Assembly (NCBI GenBank): GCA_030063045.1 | Contig: JAQSEB010000017.1 | Location: 124,001 to 188,000 of the forward strand | DNA length: 64,000 bases | Direction: 5' to 3' | Source: Pratylenchus scribneri | Lineage: Eukaryota; Nematoda; Chromadorea; Rhabditida; Pratylenchidae | In this document: one piece after another, positions 12,601 through 23,200 of the stretch | How positions within the stretch are numbered: the stretch's first letter is position 1 | Layout: each line of letters starts with the position of its first letter | The notes under the pieces: generated by a model | Database searches by the model: none | Told to the model about the DNA's origin: nothing | The model's input: only the letters and a program-made list of their open reading frames with translations | Translations under genes and position numbers: made by a program

Positions 12601-15600
12601 TCCGCCTGTTCTGATTTCAATAATTCCGCCTGTTCTGATTTTAATAATTCCGCCTGTTCTGATTTCAATAATTCCGCCTGTTCTGATTTCAATAATTCCG
12701 CCTGTTCTGATTTTAATAATTCCGCCTGTACTGATTTCAATAATTCCGCCTGTTCTGATTTTAATAATTCCACCTGTTCTGATTTTAATAATTCCGCCTG
12801 TTCTGATTTTAATAATTCCGCCTGTTCTGATTTTAATAATTCCGCCTGTTCTGATTTCAATAATTCCGCCTGTTCTGATTTTAATAATTCCGCCTGTTCT
12901 GATTTCAATAATTCCGCCTGTTCTGATTTCAATAATTCCGCCTGTTCTGATTTTAATAATTCCGCCTGTACTGATTTCAATAATTCCGCCTGTTCTGATT
13001 TTAATAATTCTGCCTGTTCTGATTTTAATAATTCCGTCTGTTCTGATTTCAATAATTCCGCCTGTTCTGATTTTAATAATTCCGCCTGTTCTGATTTTAA
13101 TAATTCCGCCTGTTCTGATTTCAATAATTCCGCCTTTTCTGATTTTAATAATTCCGCCCTGCCTTTCAATGTTCTTCTCTTTTCGGATATCGAGCCAAAT
13201 AAAAATAATGAATATTTGGTTTGCGATATAATGTCAAAATTTCATTGGTTCGATCCCGATTTAATTCGGCCTATTTGCCCCAATTTAATTACACTTGTTT
13301 TGCACTAATTAATCCATATGTTTTACACTAAATAACTCGCGGTACTTGTATCTGGGTACAGATTCCCTATCCTCCATCTCTCAAAAAAATGACCTTAAAT
13401 TACCCAAAATTGGTTTTATATGAGTATTAAATAAGAATCTCAAAACCTAACTTCCTTTCAAATTAGACCAGCAATTGTTGAATGATTATTGGCCAACTAA
13501 TTCTGCATCTAGAAATGCAATTCCCATCGGATTCAACAAATTGGCTCAGCAATTTCGTTGGAGCAGTGAACAAATTCGGCAGACAAGGAGTAGGACCCAA
13601 CAAATTCGGGACACTGTCTACAATGTTGTGGTAAATGATGATGAGGATGAAGCGGAGGGACCAGGCAATCGACGGCGTCATCAACACATCGATTTTGCCA
13701 TTCAGCGAATTGAACATATTATCACCACAATTTGGGTACATTTAAATGACATTATTGAATAATTTTTACCTATTTTAAGTCACCACAATCGACCCTAAAA
13801 ATTGGTGGCTCTTATCAATTGGGTACTTGGACTCCCAGTTCTGACATAAATGCTATTTTGATTGCCTCAAAACGTGTTGGAAAAGGCCGCTTTTTTGGCA
13901 AGTCCACTTGCGAATCGAACCGGTGGTGTTTGGACATTGATTCGTTGTTTTGTCAACTTTGTCAAGTAATTAAAAATTTCAATTTTTAAAGCATTTACGC
14001 TTATAATTTTTTATTTAAAAATTTTTACTTTTAAATTTTTTTACTATTATATAAAATAGTTTTATGAAATTTTAGAAACCAAAAATGTTGGATAATTATA
14101 TAAAAAAATTTTTAAATATTTAATTTTTGACTCTACCTAAATTGAATATTCAAATTAAATTTTAAAAATTAAATTTTTAGAATAAAAATGTATTCCACTT
14201 GGTTCGCCATCCGAACAATCACATTCCCCATATAAAATTCACATATTGTACCCATTTTGAACGACATCAAATGGACTTTGTTCGGTCAAAATTACCCGCA
14301 TATCAATGTGCTCCATTTGAATTGGTACTCGTTTCATTGCCAGGCTATGGAATAATTTCGGAGAAAACGCTGCAAAACACTCGACTTCTCATTGAACAAT
14401 TTCGTGAAAACGGCGAGGAGGACATTTATGAAATTGATTGGAACGATTCAAGGACTGGCATGATTCATGCACTTTCTGGTTAGAAATTTATTTGAATTTG
14501 AAACTATTTTAAAAATAAATAAAATTAAGATTTAATGAAATTTCCAATAATTTGATTAATATCCAGATTATAATTTATTTATTCCTCCTGTCTATTCAGG
14601 CTATCAATTGAATGAATTTATTTTGGCAAAATTGGCCAATAAAAATATGCTTCGAGTATTCCGAATTTGTTTGGTGTCATTGAAGAAATGGGCTGAAAGT
14701 GAGTCATCAAAATCAGAATTAATATTTTTTTAGATTTATTGGCTTATATTGATATAAAATAATTTAAAGAAATAAAATTTTTACAAAAACACCTTAAGAT
14801 TATGTAAATTTATTTTCCACTTGGTTCAGAGAATTGCCAAGTAATTAAAAAAGAATTTTAAATAAATTTGTTGTTGTTAAATAAATACATATTATTTGTA
14901 CCCCTATGAAATATTAATATTTCGGACTTGGATTAAACATGGAAAAAATTTAAGCTCTACCTGCCACTTTCTAAAGCTGAAAAAAAAAGTAATTTATCAC
15001 GAAAATAATTTATTATATTTCCATAGAAATTGGTATATTTTTAATTCCATAATCAAATATAAAATTATTAAATTAATTAATAAAAAATATCCCCAATCTA
15101 TCCAAGATAACCACATCTACGGTGGACAATACGGCTTCTTGAATGGTGCATCATTGGGTTTAATGCTACTCAAAATCCTCCTCCGCTTTCCGATCACACC
15201 GATGGTTCCATTTATTTTGGAACAATTCTTCGTGCATTTCGTCAATTGGCCTTGGCCCATGCCAATTCAATTTGCCCCATTGGGCGCGGATAAAACGGAG
15301 GCAAGTGAGAAAAAATTGGGCTGGCAAGCGGACAGGGAAAAGGGCCAAAAGCAAAAAATGTTGCAAAGCAAAGTGCGGCATGTGGAAGGATGGCATCTGC
15401 TGCCCACGCTGACAATGCCAATCATTTCGCCGTGTAAACCGGAAAGAAATGTGGCATACAGTGTGAATCATTCTACCCAACAAATTATCCAGAGGCAATT
15501 GAAATTTGGTGAATAATTTTGTTAATAAAAAATGAAATTCATTTTATTCGAAAGAATATTTTGCCAAATTATTATTTCTCAAGGTTTTTATCAAGATTTT

Positions 15601-18600
15601 TATTAAAAATTTTCTTTCAAAAAAATTCACTATAAGAATTGTCAAGAATTGTCATGCTGACTAAAAGGGGAAAATTCCCTTTAAAATTGCCTCATAAAAA
15701 TGGTCTCAATTCATTTTAAAATTTTGTTACTAGGCTTGGAAATGATTGAGAAGATCCGAGAACAGCAACAAAATCGCCATGTCATTATCGAGCATGCTGA
15801 TGTCACCGACAACAAATATTCATGGAAATCATTGCTGAATGACAAAAAATCATTTGGAGAAAAGGTTTTACTATTTTAATAAATTTTTTCCCATTGTATT
15901 TCGATCAATAAAAGTTTTTGACAAATAAATTATTCCAGAAATAAGAAAATATTTTCCCTAATTAATTTTATAAAATATTTTTCAGTACACTCATTACATT
16001 GTTTTCTATTGTTTTGCTAAAACATCGTCGGAATCGGCAGAGCAACAGGACTTGGGCGAACAATTTTGTGGCGAATATGTTTTATATCAACTTCGACTTC
16101 AGCTCATTTTTTCGGTCGAACGAAATTCAAGCACGGGCATTTTGCGATGTCACATTTTACCGAATAAGGAGAAACAACAGAAGAAAAATTTGAATGAACT
16201 TTCACGAAAATTGATTGCAGTGCCACCGGAATTCAGGCATTTTTAACGATCGATTTTTTTATATTTTAAAAATTATTAAAAGAAATAAAATTCGAATTTT
16301 TTGCTATTGTTTTAATTTAAAAAAAAATTATAATTTTTGGATATTTTTGGGTAGGATGAAATTTGCAAATGAAAAACAATTTTTCAAATAAATATTAATT
16401 TAAAGTTAAAAATTTTGGCTGAATTGATTAAAGAAAAAATTTGGATTTAGTTGGAAAGTGAAAAAATTTATGATCAAAATTTATAAAAAAACAGGTCAAA
16501 ATCAAGCCCAAAATGTTTGGATCAATCAATTTTACCCAAAATGCTCTAAAGAAAAATTATAAAAAGTTTATCAATAACTTTAAACTGAAATATTGCTAAG
16601 ATGACAATCAATGTTAAAAATTCAGGCGCATAATATTCTCACATACTGTCTCAAAAAATAATCTCTTAACGCTTACAATTTTCAAATATTAAATTTAAAT
16701 AAAATAAATTTTTACACAGATGGAATTCTTTGAATCGTTATTGGGTTATTGGATTGGAATTTGCTGGGAAAGATGGCTATTATGATTATGCTGCTACCGA
16801 ACAATTAGAAAATTGGCTGAATAAAAGTCAATATGGATTTGTGGAGAAATTCATTCAAGATTATTTTATATTTTCAATGAGAAAGGTAAAGTAAAGATGT
16901 AGATGAAAATTATTTTTATAATATTTTATTTTTTAGTTTTAAATAAATTTATTAGAATTTTTAAATTTTTGAATATTTAAATTAATCAAAATCAATGTAT
17001 TGATTTTAAATACAAAAAATGATATGGTTTTTTTGGCTTAATTTTTAATATGGATTGGTGATGATTTTAAGCAAAAACCGATTTAGGTTTTAGAACAAAT
17101 TTGTGTATATCCAAATCTAATAAAGAACATTTAATTTTAATAATTGTAATAATTTTAGTCATTATATATTTAGGATAAATTTATTTTTTGGAATTTCATT
17201 ATTTTTTTTTAACCAAATTATAAATGATTAAATCTGTATTTTTTGGAGAAATTTAAAAATTTATTAAAAATTTTTAGTTTTCAAAATTTTTTTAATTGTC
17301 AGAAAATTTTATATTTTTATTTTAAATTTAACTAGTGGACGTAAGGGAAGTGGGGCGTAAGTAAAGTGGGTGTAAGGAATATGTTGCGTTAAGGAATACA
17401 ACGGAGGGGGATTTATGTTGGGTGTGTTTGTAAACGCGCCAAAGCGCGTTAGACCTACCCTAGGGATTCGGATTTTGGAATTATTTAAAGATTGTGGGTA
17501 GGCTCGCTTCGCTCGCCCGCATTTTTTCAGGTCGTCGGCAGGCTCGCTTCGCTCGCCAGCCCTTCTTTAGGTCGTGTGCGAATTTTGGAACCGGTTTTTA
17601 AACCGGTTTTGATCAAATCACAAAACTATTATTAAATTCGAATTATTCATATTCGAAAAACTCAAAATTCCAATTTTCACCTCTTTCTGACAAAATTTCC
17701 ACTTTTTGAATTTTTTGAACCGGTTTACAAACCGCTTTTTGCGCGGATCTAAAAATTAATGTCATTTTTGAATTCACCATAACCGAAAACCCCCAAATGC
17801 CAATTTTCACCTCAATCCGCTCATATTTCCATTTTTTGACTTTTTCAAAACCGGTTTGCAAACCGTTCATTGCTCTGATACCAAAATCAATGCCATTTTT
17901 GAATTCCCCGTGGACGATAACCCCCAAATCCCAATTTTCACCGCATTCCGTCAAAATTTCCATTTTCCGCATGTTTTAAACCGGTTTGCAAACCATCTGT
18001 TGCGCGCACCAAAAAACTAATGACATATTTGAATCCGCCATGGCCGAAAACGTATAACCCCCAATTTTTATAATCCAATTCCTACTTCCACTATAGGGTT
18101 AGCTCTGGGGCGGGATATGGCCAAATCATGACTTGCGCATAGAAGTTAACAAACTCCTCCTAGGCCAAGCTGCGGACACCATCATGCTATATGTCATTTT
18201 GAAGCCCACACTTGGGTGCGGGTCATAGGCCAAAAAACATTTCAAAATATCCACTCACAAAAAAGTTATTAATGAAAATCTAAAAAATTAGGTCAAATTC
18301 TAAGTCCAAAAACCGGTTTTCGCCCTCTGCTAACCACCTGGCCAAAATCAAGCTCATCCCAAATCATGCCCAAATTAGTTTAAACGGACGCTACTTGGAT
18401 ACATTTTTTCAGGTCCCACCTCCCAACTCTCATCCGGAACCTTATTATACCCGCAAAACCGTGTGACATTTCTTTTTATATTATATAGATAAAAAATTTA
18501 AATTTTTAAATTTATTATTTTCAGCATAGCAAAGCGGAAATCTACAAAAAATTGGCAAATATACATTTGTATGCAAAATTTGTGCCCGCTGAAGAACTTG

Positions 18601-18713
18601 GCCAATGGTAATTAAATTTATATTTTTATTTAAACAATATTAAAATTACTTGGTAATTCAGGACTATCGGAAGTCAAATTTGGCGCCCGAAAGAAGAAAA
18701 GAATTTGAATTAA
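592..18713 (+). CDS. Copy 1 of tandem gene: large signal-peptide-like protein with C-terminal poly(A) polymerase-like module (27 exons, 2374 aa)
   Basis: Exons: 592-679, 984-1066, 1532-1760, 2067-2391, 3102-3334, 3804-4442, 5041-5352, 5986-6291, 6341-6431, 6475-6725, 7662-8198, 8651-8921, 9156-9457, 9884-10141, 10507-10728, 10960-11346, 11388-12041, 13467-13735, 13780-13965, 14181-14478, 14600-14698, 15107-15508, 15734-15864, 15986-16236, 16720-16885, 18525-18607, 18662-18713. All junctions keep phase (7125 nt including TAA), which is the main support for one gene. The start was chosen because it opens a hydrophobic N-terminus whose exon joins in phase to exon 2. Residues 1-29 are signal-like; about 30-1729 are unrecognised, charged and helix-like; exon 15 has a Ser/Asp patch and exon 16 a Lys-rich tract; about 1730-2374 resemble eukaryotic poly(A) polymerase. 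Intron 24 has a GC donor. Exon 14 could instead end at 10111, also in phase. Exons 1-3 are weakest because of poor donors; two adjacent genes remain possible. Confidence 0.8.
4628..4965. mobile_element. Foldback/MITE element in intron 6 of copy 1
   Basis: Terminal inverted repeats are CCATAAAATCACATTCTTTTG at 4628-4648 and its complement, with one mismatch, at 4945-4965. A second inverted pair lies inside: AGAGCTCATCAAAACGCGTCGATTG near 4711 and its near-complement ending near 4871. This inner palindrome resembles the core of the foldback elements at 21682, 42030, 23134 and 61322. No clear target duplication was seen. Copies 2 and 3 lack it. Confidence 0.65.
5396..5862. repeat. Minisatellite, 16-bp unit, intron 7 of copy 1
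   Basis: About 29 tandem copies of TTTTTAATTCCGCCTG, with G/A variation at the last position. It lies in the intron between exons 7 and 8. The introns at the same place in copies 2 and 3 hold a related but longer unit. Confidence 0.95.
6801..7297. mobile_element. GC-rich hAT-like MITE in intron 10 of copy 1
   Basis: A 497-bp element with perfect terminal inverted repeats TAGGGTTGCGCCCCCGCA and an 8-bp target duplication GTCTTATA (6793-6800 and 7298-7305). An alternative reading is a 10-bp duplication AGTCTTATAT. The arms are very G+C-rich, in sharp contrast to the surroundings, and the middle is A+T-rich. No transposase is encoded. The TAGGG ends and 8-bp duplication are typical of hAT elements. 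Absent from copies 2 and 3. Confidence 0.8.
10960..11346 (+). other. Exon 16 of copy 1: Lys-rich, low-complexity segment
   Basis: This exon has two basic runs (EKKKKKKKIQ near its start, and KSKKKKEKKKKAEKEY in the middle) separated by a Ser/Asn/Asp-rich stretch, then an acidic tail. It follows exon 15, which carries WADMASDSEHSDSDNEGKG, a Ser/Asp patch resembling casein kinase 2 substrates. Such basic tracts can act as nuclear or nucleolar localisation signals or bind RNA; that role is inferred. Equivalents are at 31229-31621 and 50974-51366, with the Lys run slightly longer. Confidence 0.6.
12094..13160. repeat. Minisatellite, 24-bp unit, intron 17 of copy 1
   Basis: About 44 tandem units of TGATTTTAATAATTCCGCCTGTTC-type sequence with T/C and G/A variants. 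Higher-order repetition is visible: the block around 12600-12760 recurs at about 12840-13000, including the rare variant CTGTACTG (12727 and 12967), a period of 240 bp or ten units. Because the unit is eight codons long the array stays open on the minus strand, but that is not evidence for a protein. Confidence 0.95.
13467..18713 (+). other. Poly(A) polymerase-homologous module of copy 1 (exons 18-27)
   Basis: Poly(A) polymerases add adenosines to RNA 3' ends. Exon 19 has GGSYQLGTWTPSSDINAILI, matching the family's GSxxLG...ADIDAL motif but with Asn for the second metal-binding Asp. Exon 20 has IPHIKF and a later QMDF that may supply the third carboxylate. Exon 21 ends LKKWAE (family: LKLWAK). 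Exon 22 has YGGQYGFLNGASLGLM, then NWPWPMPIQF and LTMPIISPCKPERNVAYSVN, matching the central-domain segments WxWPNPV and MPIITPxxPxxNxxYNV. Exon 24 starts YTHYIVFYCF and exon 25 has RYWVIGLEF, both RNA-binding-domain strands. Homology is confident; activity is doubtful. Confidence 0.88.
17332..18490. repeat. 1.16-kb repeat-rich insertion in intron 25 of copy 1
   Basis: Copies 1 and 2 have this block; the matching intron of copy 3 is only about 0.5 kb. It begins near CTAGTGGACGTAAGGG and ends near TTATATTATATAG. Inside are two copies of the hairpin GGCTCGCTTCGCTCGCC (about 17501 and 17541), and three ~130-bp tandem units each marked by AACCGGTTTGCAAACC or a close variant (about 17718, 17849, 17979). 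No coding capacity was found. Exact ends and class are unknown. Confidence 0.6.
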
Positions 18714-20234
18714 ATTGACAAATTTTAATTTTTGATAAATGATAAATTTCCTAAATATTTTATTTTATTCAATTTTTTGAAAATTTCTGGCTTTTCTATT
18801 CATATTGTTAATTTTTTTCGACTAAATTTATTTTAATTAATTTAACATTTACATTCTTATAAAAGATATTCTCTCTTTTTTATTTATTTATGAATATTTT
18901 GATAATTAGACTATAAAAATTATAAAAGTACTATTATAAATTGATCCATAATAAATTTTACAATAAAATATTGGTAATATTTAATTTGTAGAAACAATTA
19001 AATTTGCAAAAAAAAAATTGTCGAAACATAATCTTTTTTATTGCTTATTAATATTATTAGCCAAAAATACATGTGTAGCTCATGACATGTTTAGAGTTTA
19101 GTTAGGAATTTTATCGAAATTCATTTGGCCAAATTATATGGCCTAAATTGAATCATTTTTTTTAGATGTGAATTTTTTTCAAATTCAGCAATTTGCAAAT
19201 TAAATACCAATTATATTTATTTATTTTTCAAAATAATTGCTAATCAATATTGGAAATGTTCTTTATACTAAAACCGGTTTAGTTGCTGGCCTCGTCGATA
19301 ATATAAAAAAAATCCCCAATTTTGCTTTACACCTTCAAAAAGTGCCCACTGGGAAAATATCCCCATAACTTGAGCTTTTCATTTTTCTTTTTCCCTGTCA
19401 TTTTGTAGCTAATTTTATGCCTAATAATATACTATAAACAATGCCATTCCAGCTTTACCACCTTCGGCACCAGACAATTTCGTCCGCAAGTGTCGGCCAA
19501 CCAATTAAACGAAGAATATTTTAAAAGCATTTTTGATGCCTGTTAAAATTTGCCTTGAAATAATTGAATTTTTAACTCAAAAAATATTTTGAATTATAAA
19601 AATTTTGTATCAAGATATTAATAAATTTGTTAGATAAATATTCCCTTTAATCACAACAAATTTTAGGGCGATAGGAGGCCATTACCCAATGTTAGTGGTT
19701 GTTATGCCCCAGGTAATAATTTATTTAATTTAAATGTTGAATATTATATTTATAATTTTCAGATATTCATACCCGTATCAGCTATTTACTAATTTTATTT
19801 GCGCATCTCTTCCCAATTAAAATAGACCAAGCGAAACTTTTAATGCTTTGCTGTTTTATGTCTATGGGGATGGCTTTTATTTGGGGAATGGAAGAGAAGG
19901 AATATATGGGTAATATGGAATTGAGAGGAAAATTGCGCGCGGGCATCGGCATTGGCACAAGAATCAACCGTTCCATTTATGGATGGCTCAAAAAAATGAG
20001 TGCGTGAAAGGGAGGATGCAAAATGGATAATACCTTCATTTTCATTTTTCTTTCATTCAAAATCAATGCTATCGACTAAAATTCTCTTCTCATCTAAAGC
20101 CATATAATAAAAAATTATATTTTATTCACAATTTTAATAATAAAATAACATTTTAATTTTTACGAAAATGAAAAATGAAGTTTAAAATTATTTAATAAAA
20201 TAATAAAAATTTATTTTTATTTTATATATTCAAA
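18714..20234. other. Spacer between copies 1 and 2
   Basis: An A+T-rich spacer. It contains a relic at about 19400-19508 matching the right half of the foldback element at 21200 (ends CCAGACAATTTCGTCCGCAAGTGTCGGCCAAC). A possible two-exon fragment follows at 19667-20007. From about 20140 it is the upstream flank of copy 2. The whole spacer recurs almost unchanged at 39056-40577. Confidence 0.6.
19667..20007 (+). CDS. Possible 3' exons of a small membrane protein (doubtful)
   Basis: Two candidate exons, 19667-19712 and 19763-20007, are joined by a 50-bp intron with GTAATA donor and TTTTCAG acceptor. The spliced frame reads DRRPLPNVSGCYAP then DIHTRISYLLILFAHLFPIK, then a second hydrophobic stretch LLMLCCFMSMGMAFIWG, and stops at TGA. 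Two membrane spans are possible. I found no convincing upstream exon and recognise no family. It could be a gene remnant carried in the duplication unit. Confidence 0.25.
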
Positions 20235-23200
20235 ATGAACTTTATCAATCAAATTATAAATATGCTATTTTATTTGCTTCTATTTAATCAAAATATTCTC
20301 ATGACAATGCAGAATGATATTGGTAATTTTTTACATACAGTATTATAATTGTAAATTAATTATTTATAAAATATTTCACTGTCTACAGATATTATAATTA
20401 AAAAATAAATATTATAATTAAATTAAAAATTTTGATATTTTTTGATTTATTGGAGCTTAGATCCATTGAATTGTTAAATTAAAATTATTTCTATTAAAGT
20501 TTATCGGTTTTTTTTGAAAATATATACCTGGAAAAAATTAATATAATTCAGAAATTTTTTGGTTTTTTTTATTAAAATGAATTTTGGCCATTTTTAATTA
20601 ATATATTAATGTAATAATAAATTCGTTAAAATATCATTCCTTTTAGAATGGAATTGAAAAAATGGCAATTATTTTTTAATTTATTTTTTTTGTTTAAGAA
20701 TTCAATTTGGACCAAGAATACACCAATTTATTGTTGCTCTCCAATTTTGATTCTGCCAAACAACCGGGCATTGATGAAGAAGTCCTCTTAAAATATAATT
20801 TAAAATTTAATTAAATAATCCCCTTATAGCAAATAAATTTGGAACGACGAATGCAATTCCGTCTGATCGCTTGGAATATTGCGGAAAAATATGGCCTTGA
20901 AAATGAGATGAAAAAATTGGCGCGAAACAAAAAAGGCGAAATTGTGGACATGATCAAATTTGCTTGCGAATTATGGGACAAAACAATAAAGGAAGAACAA
21001 AGGCAAGAAGGCAAAATTATTCAAAAAAATCCGGAACGAGATCGCCAATTGAGAAAAGGTTGCTTTGAAATTATATACCGTTTATACTCTTTTGAAACTT
21101 CAAAGGGGTATTATTTTTGAATCATCACTGAAGATGGGGAATTATTAGAGAGTGGGGAATTATTGGAGTATAAGGAATAATTTTCGATGTCATTGAAAGG
21201 GGTTGGCCGACACTTGCGGACGAAATAGTTTGGTACCGATAATGACAAAGCTGCTGTGGCATTGTTAATGCCATATTATTAAGCATAAAATTAGCTACAA
21301 AATGATATCAAACACATTAACCAATGTTGAATATTCACCGAGTTATGGCCAAAAAACCTTTGATTTATTAAAATTGTGTTTTTGGCCGTTTTTTGGCCAT
21401 AACTCAGTGAATATTAAACTTTGGCCAAAACTTTTGATGTCATTTTGTAGCTAATTTTATGACTAATAATATGATATAAACAATGCCACTCCAGCTTTAC
21501 TACCTCGGTTCCAGACTGGTACTCCGCAAGTGCCGGGTCCGCAAGTGTCGCAGTACGATTGAAGGGTGGGAGGTTAGGGTTTAGATTAGAAATAAATAAG
21601 ATAATTTTTACCCAATCCTATCTCTGATTTAGTACCCCTAAATGACTATAGCTCTAATCATGATGACCCCATAGGTGGGACGGTGCTATGTCGATTCCCG
21701 AATAGTGCAAATATGGCCTTTTTCGTTTTATACAATAAATCAGAAACTGGTTTTAGACCCTAAAATCTTAAAACAATTTGTAGATCTCATCAACACGAAT
21801 CTAATGGTATATAATTTGACATGGTTTGGTTTCAAAATTAAGGAGTTTTAAACCAAAAACTTAAAAATATGGTTTAAGCGGTTTAACTATTTAATTTTTG
21901 GCATAAAACTGACTTTTTATATACCAATCAATGCGTCTTGATGAGATCTACAAAATGGTATAAGGTTTGTAGGGTCTAAAACCGGTTTCTGATTTATGAT
22001 AAGTCGAAAAGACCCACATTTGCATATTCGGGAATCGCCCACATTTGCACGGTCCTTTGCTTATTCGGGAATTGACCCCGTACGGGTGGGACCCTTCACT
22101 TTTCAAAAGTGTGCACACAAACTGGATAAGTACCCTTGGTGTATTTCCAGAATACACCAATTTCCAATAATATCCGTAAAATATATATGAATAATGTGCA
22201 TGAATATAATTTTTAGAACTTCGAAAGCAGTGGGAAGAAGAACCCTTCAGCATGTCTGAATTAGCCCAAATGACATTCGCCGATTGTGCCCGACTGGAAT
22301 TCCATCTGAATGACAAATCTGACCCATTTGAGGAAATGCCAAAATGGGTTAACAACTTTTTTTTAGATGCAAACCAAATGCATTTGGAAGCGTTGACAAA
22401 ATTATTAAGTGGAAATGAATTGGAGGAAGAGAATTTCGACTTTTGGTGGACAAAATTCCAAAAAAGAATACAAGAATTGCACGATGAGGAGCAGATAAAA
22501 AATGCATTGGAATTGGAAGATGCGGAAGCAAAAATGGGCAGGTAGTAGATAATTTTTTTGGTGTAAAACCGTTTTAAAAACTTTTTTTATTTTTTAGCAT
22601 TTTCATATTTTATTATCTCTAAAAATGTATATTTTTATTTTTATTTATTTTTTAGTTTTTTAATAATCTTTAAAATATTCAGAAATAAAAAATATTGCGT
22701 TTAATTCGTCCAATTGAAAATCTCCGAAAAATATTTTGAAAAATTTTCGTTAAAAAATATAAAATGTAGGAAAAAAAACAATTGAGGAGATCTACCGGTG
22801 ACTCCGATTGATCATTCGTTATATCTTATAGGATTAAGGTCTTTAGGGAATAGGTATCGTCTCAAGCTAATCACCATTATAAAGGACCCTTCATTTCAAA
22901 ATGATCTGGGTACAGACTACAAATAACCGAAAAGTATCAAAATATTTTCTTATAGTGGGTAGTGGCTTCTTACTCTTACGTCTTACCAGTTACCACTAAT
23001 CTCTTCTCCATTTTCGACTTGAACTTTCAAATAGTATTTAAGATTTAACTGATTTTTCTAATATTTAATGCCAAAAAAATTAAAAAAAATTGCATTTTAT
23101 GATCAAAAAATGAAAACATAAATTATCAAATGAAGGGTTAAGGGCAACTCGCCGAAAGGCAATTCGCCGAAAGGCAACTCGCCGAATGGCAACTCGCCGA

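Noticed and set aside
12234..13169. A 311-aa minus-strand frame of repeated ELLKSEQA
   Set aside because: It is produced by the 24-bp intronic minisatellite, whose unit is eight codons. It has no flanking splice or start context and lies in an intron of the + strand gene.
15999..16193. Frame starting MFSIVLLKHRRN (also 36345)
   Set aside because: It is a shadow of exon 24 in another frame; the correct frame starts YTHYIVFYCF.
17643..17972. A 109-aa minus-strand frame (also 37985-38314)
   Set aside because: It spans the ~130-bp tandem units of the intron 25 insertion and merely repeats itself; no family support.
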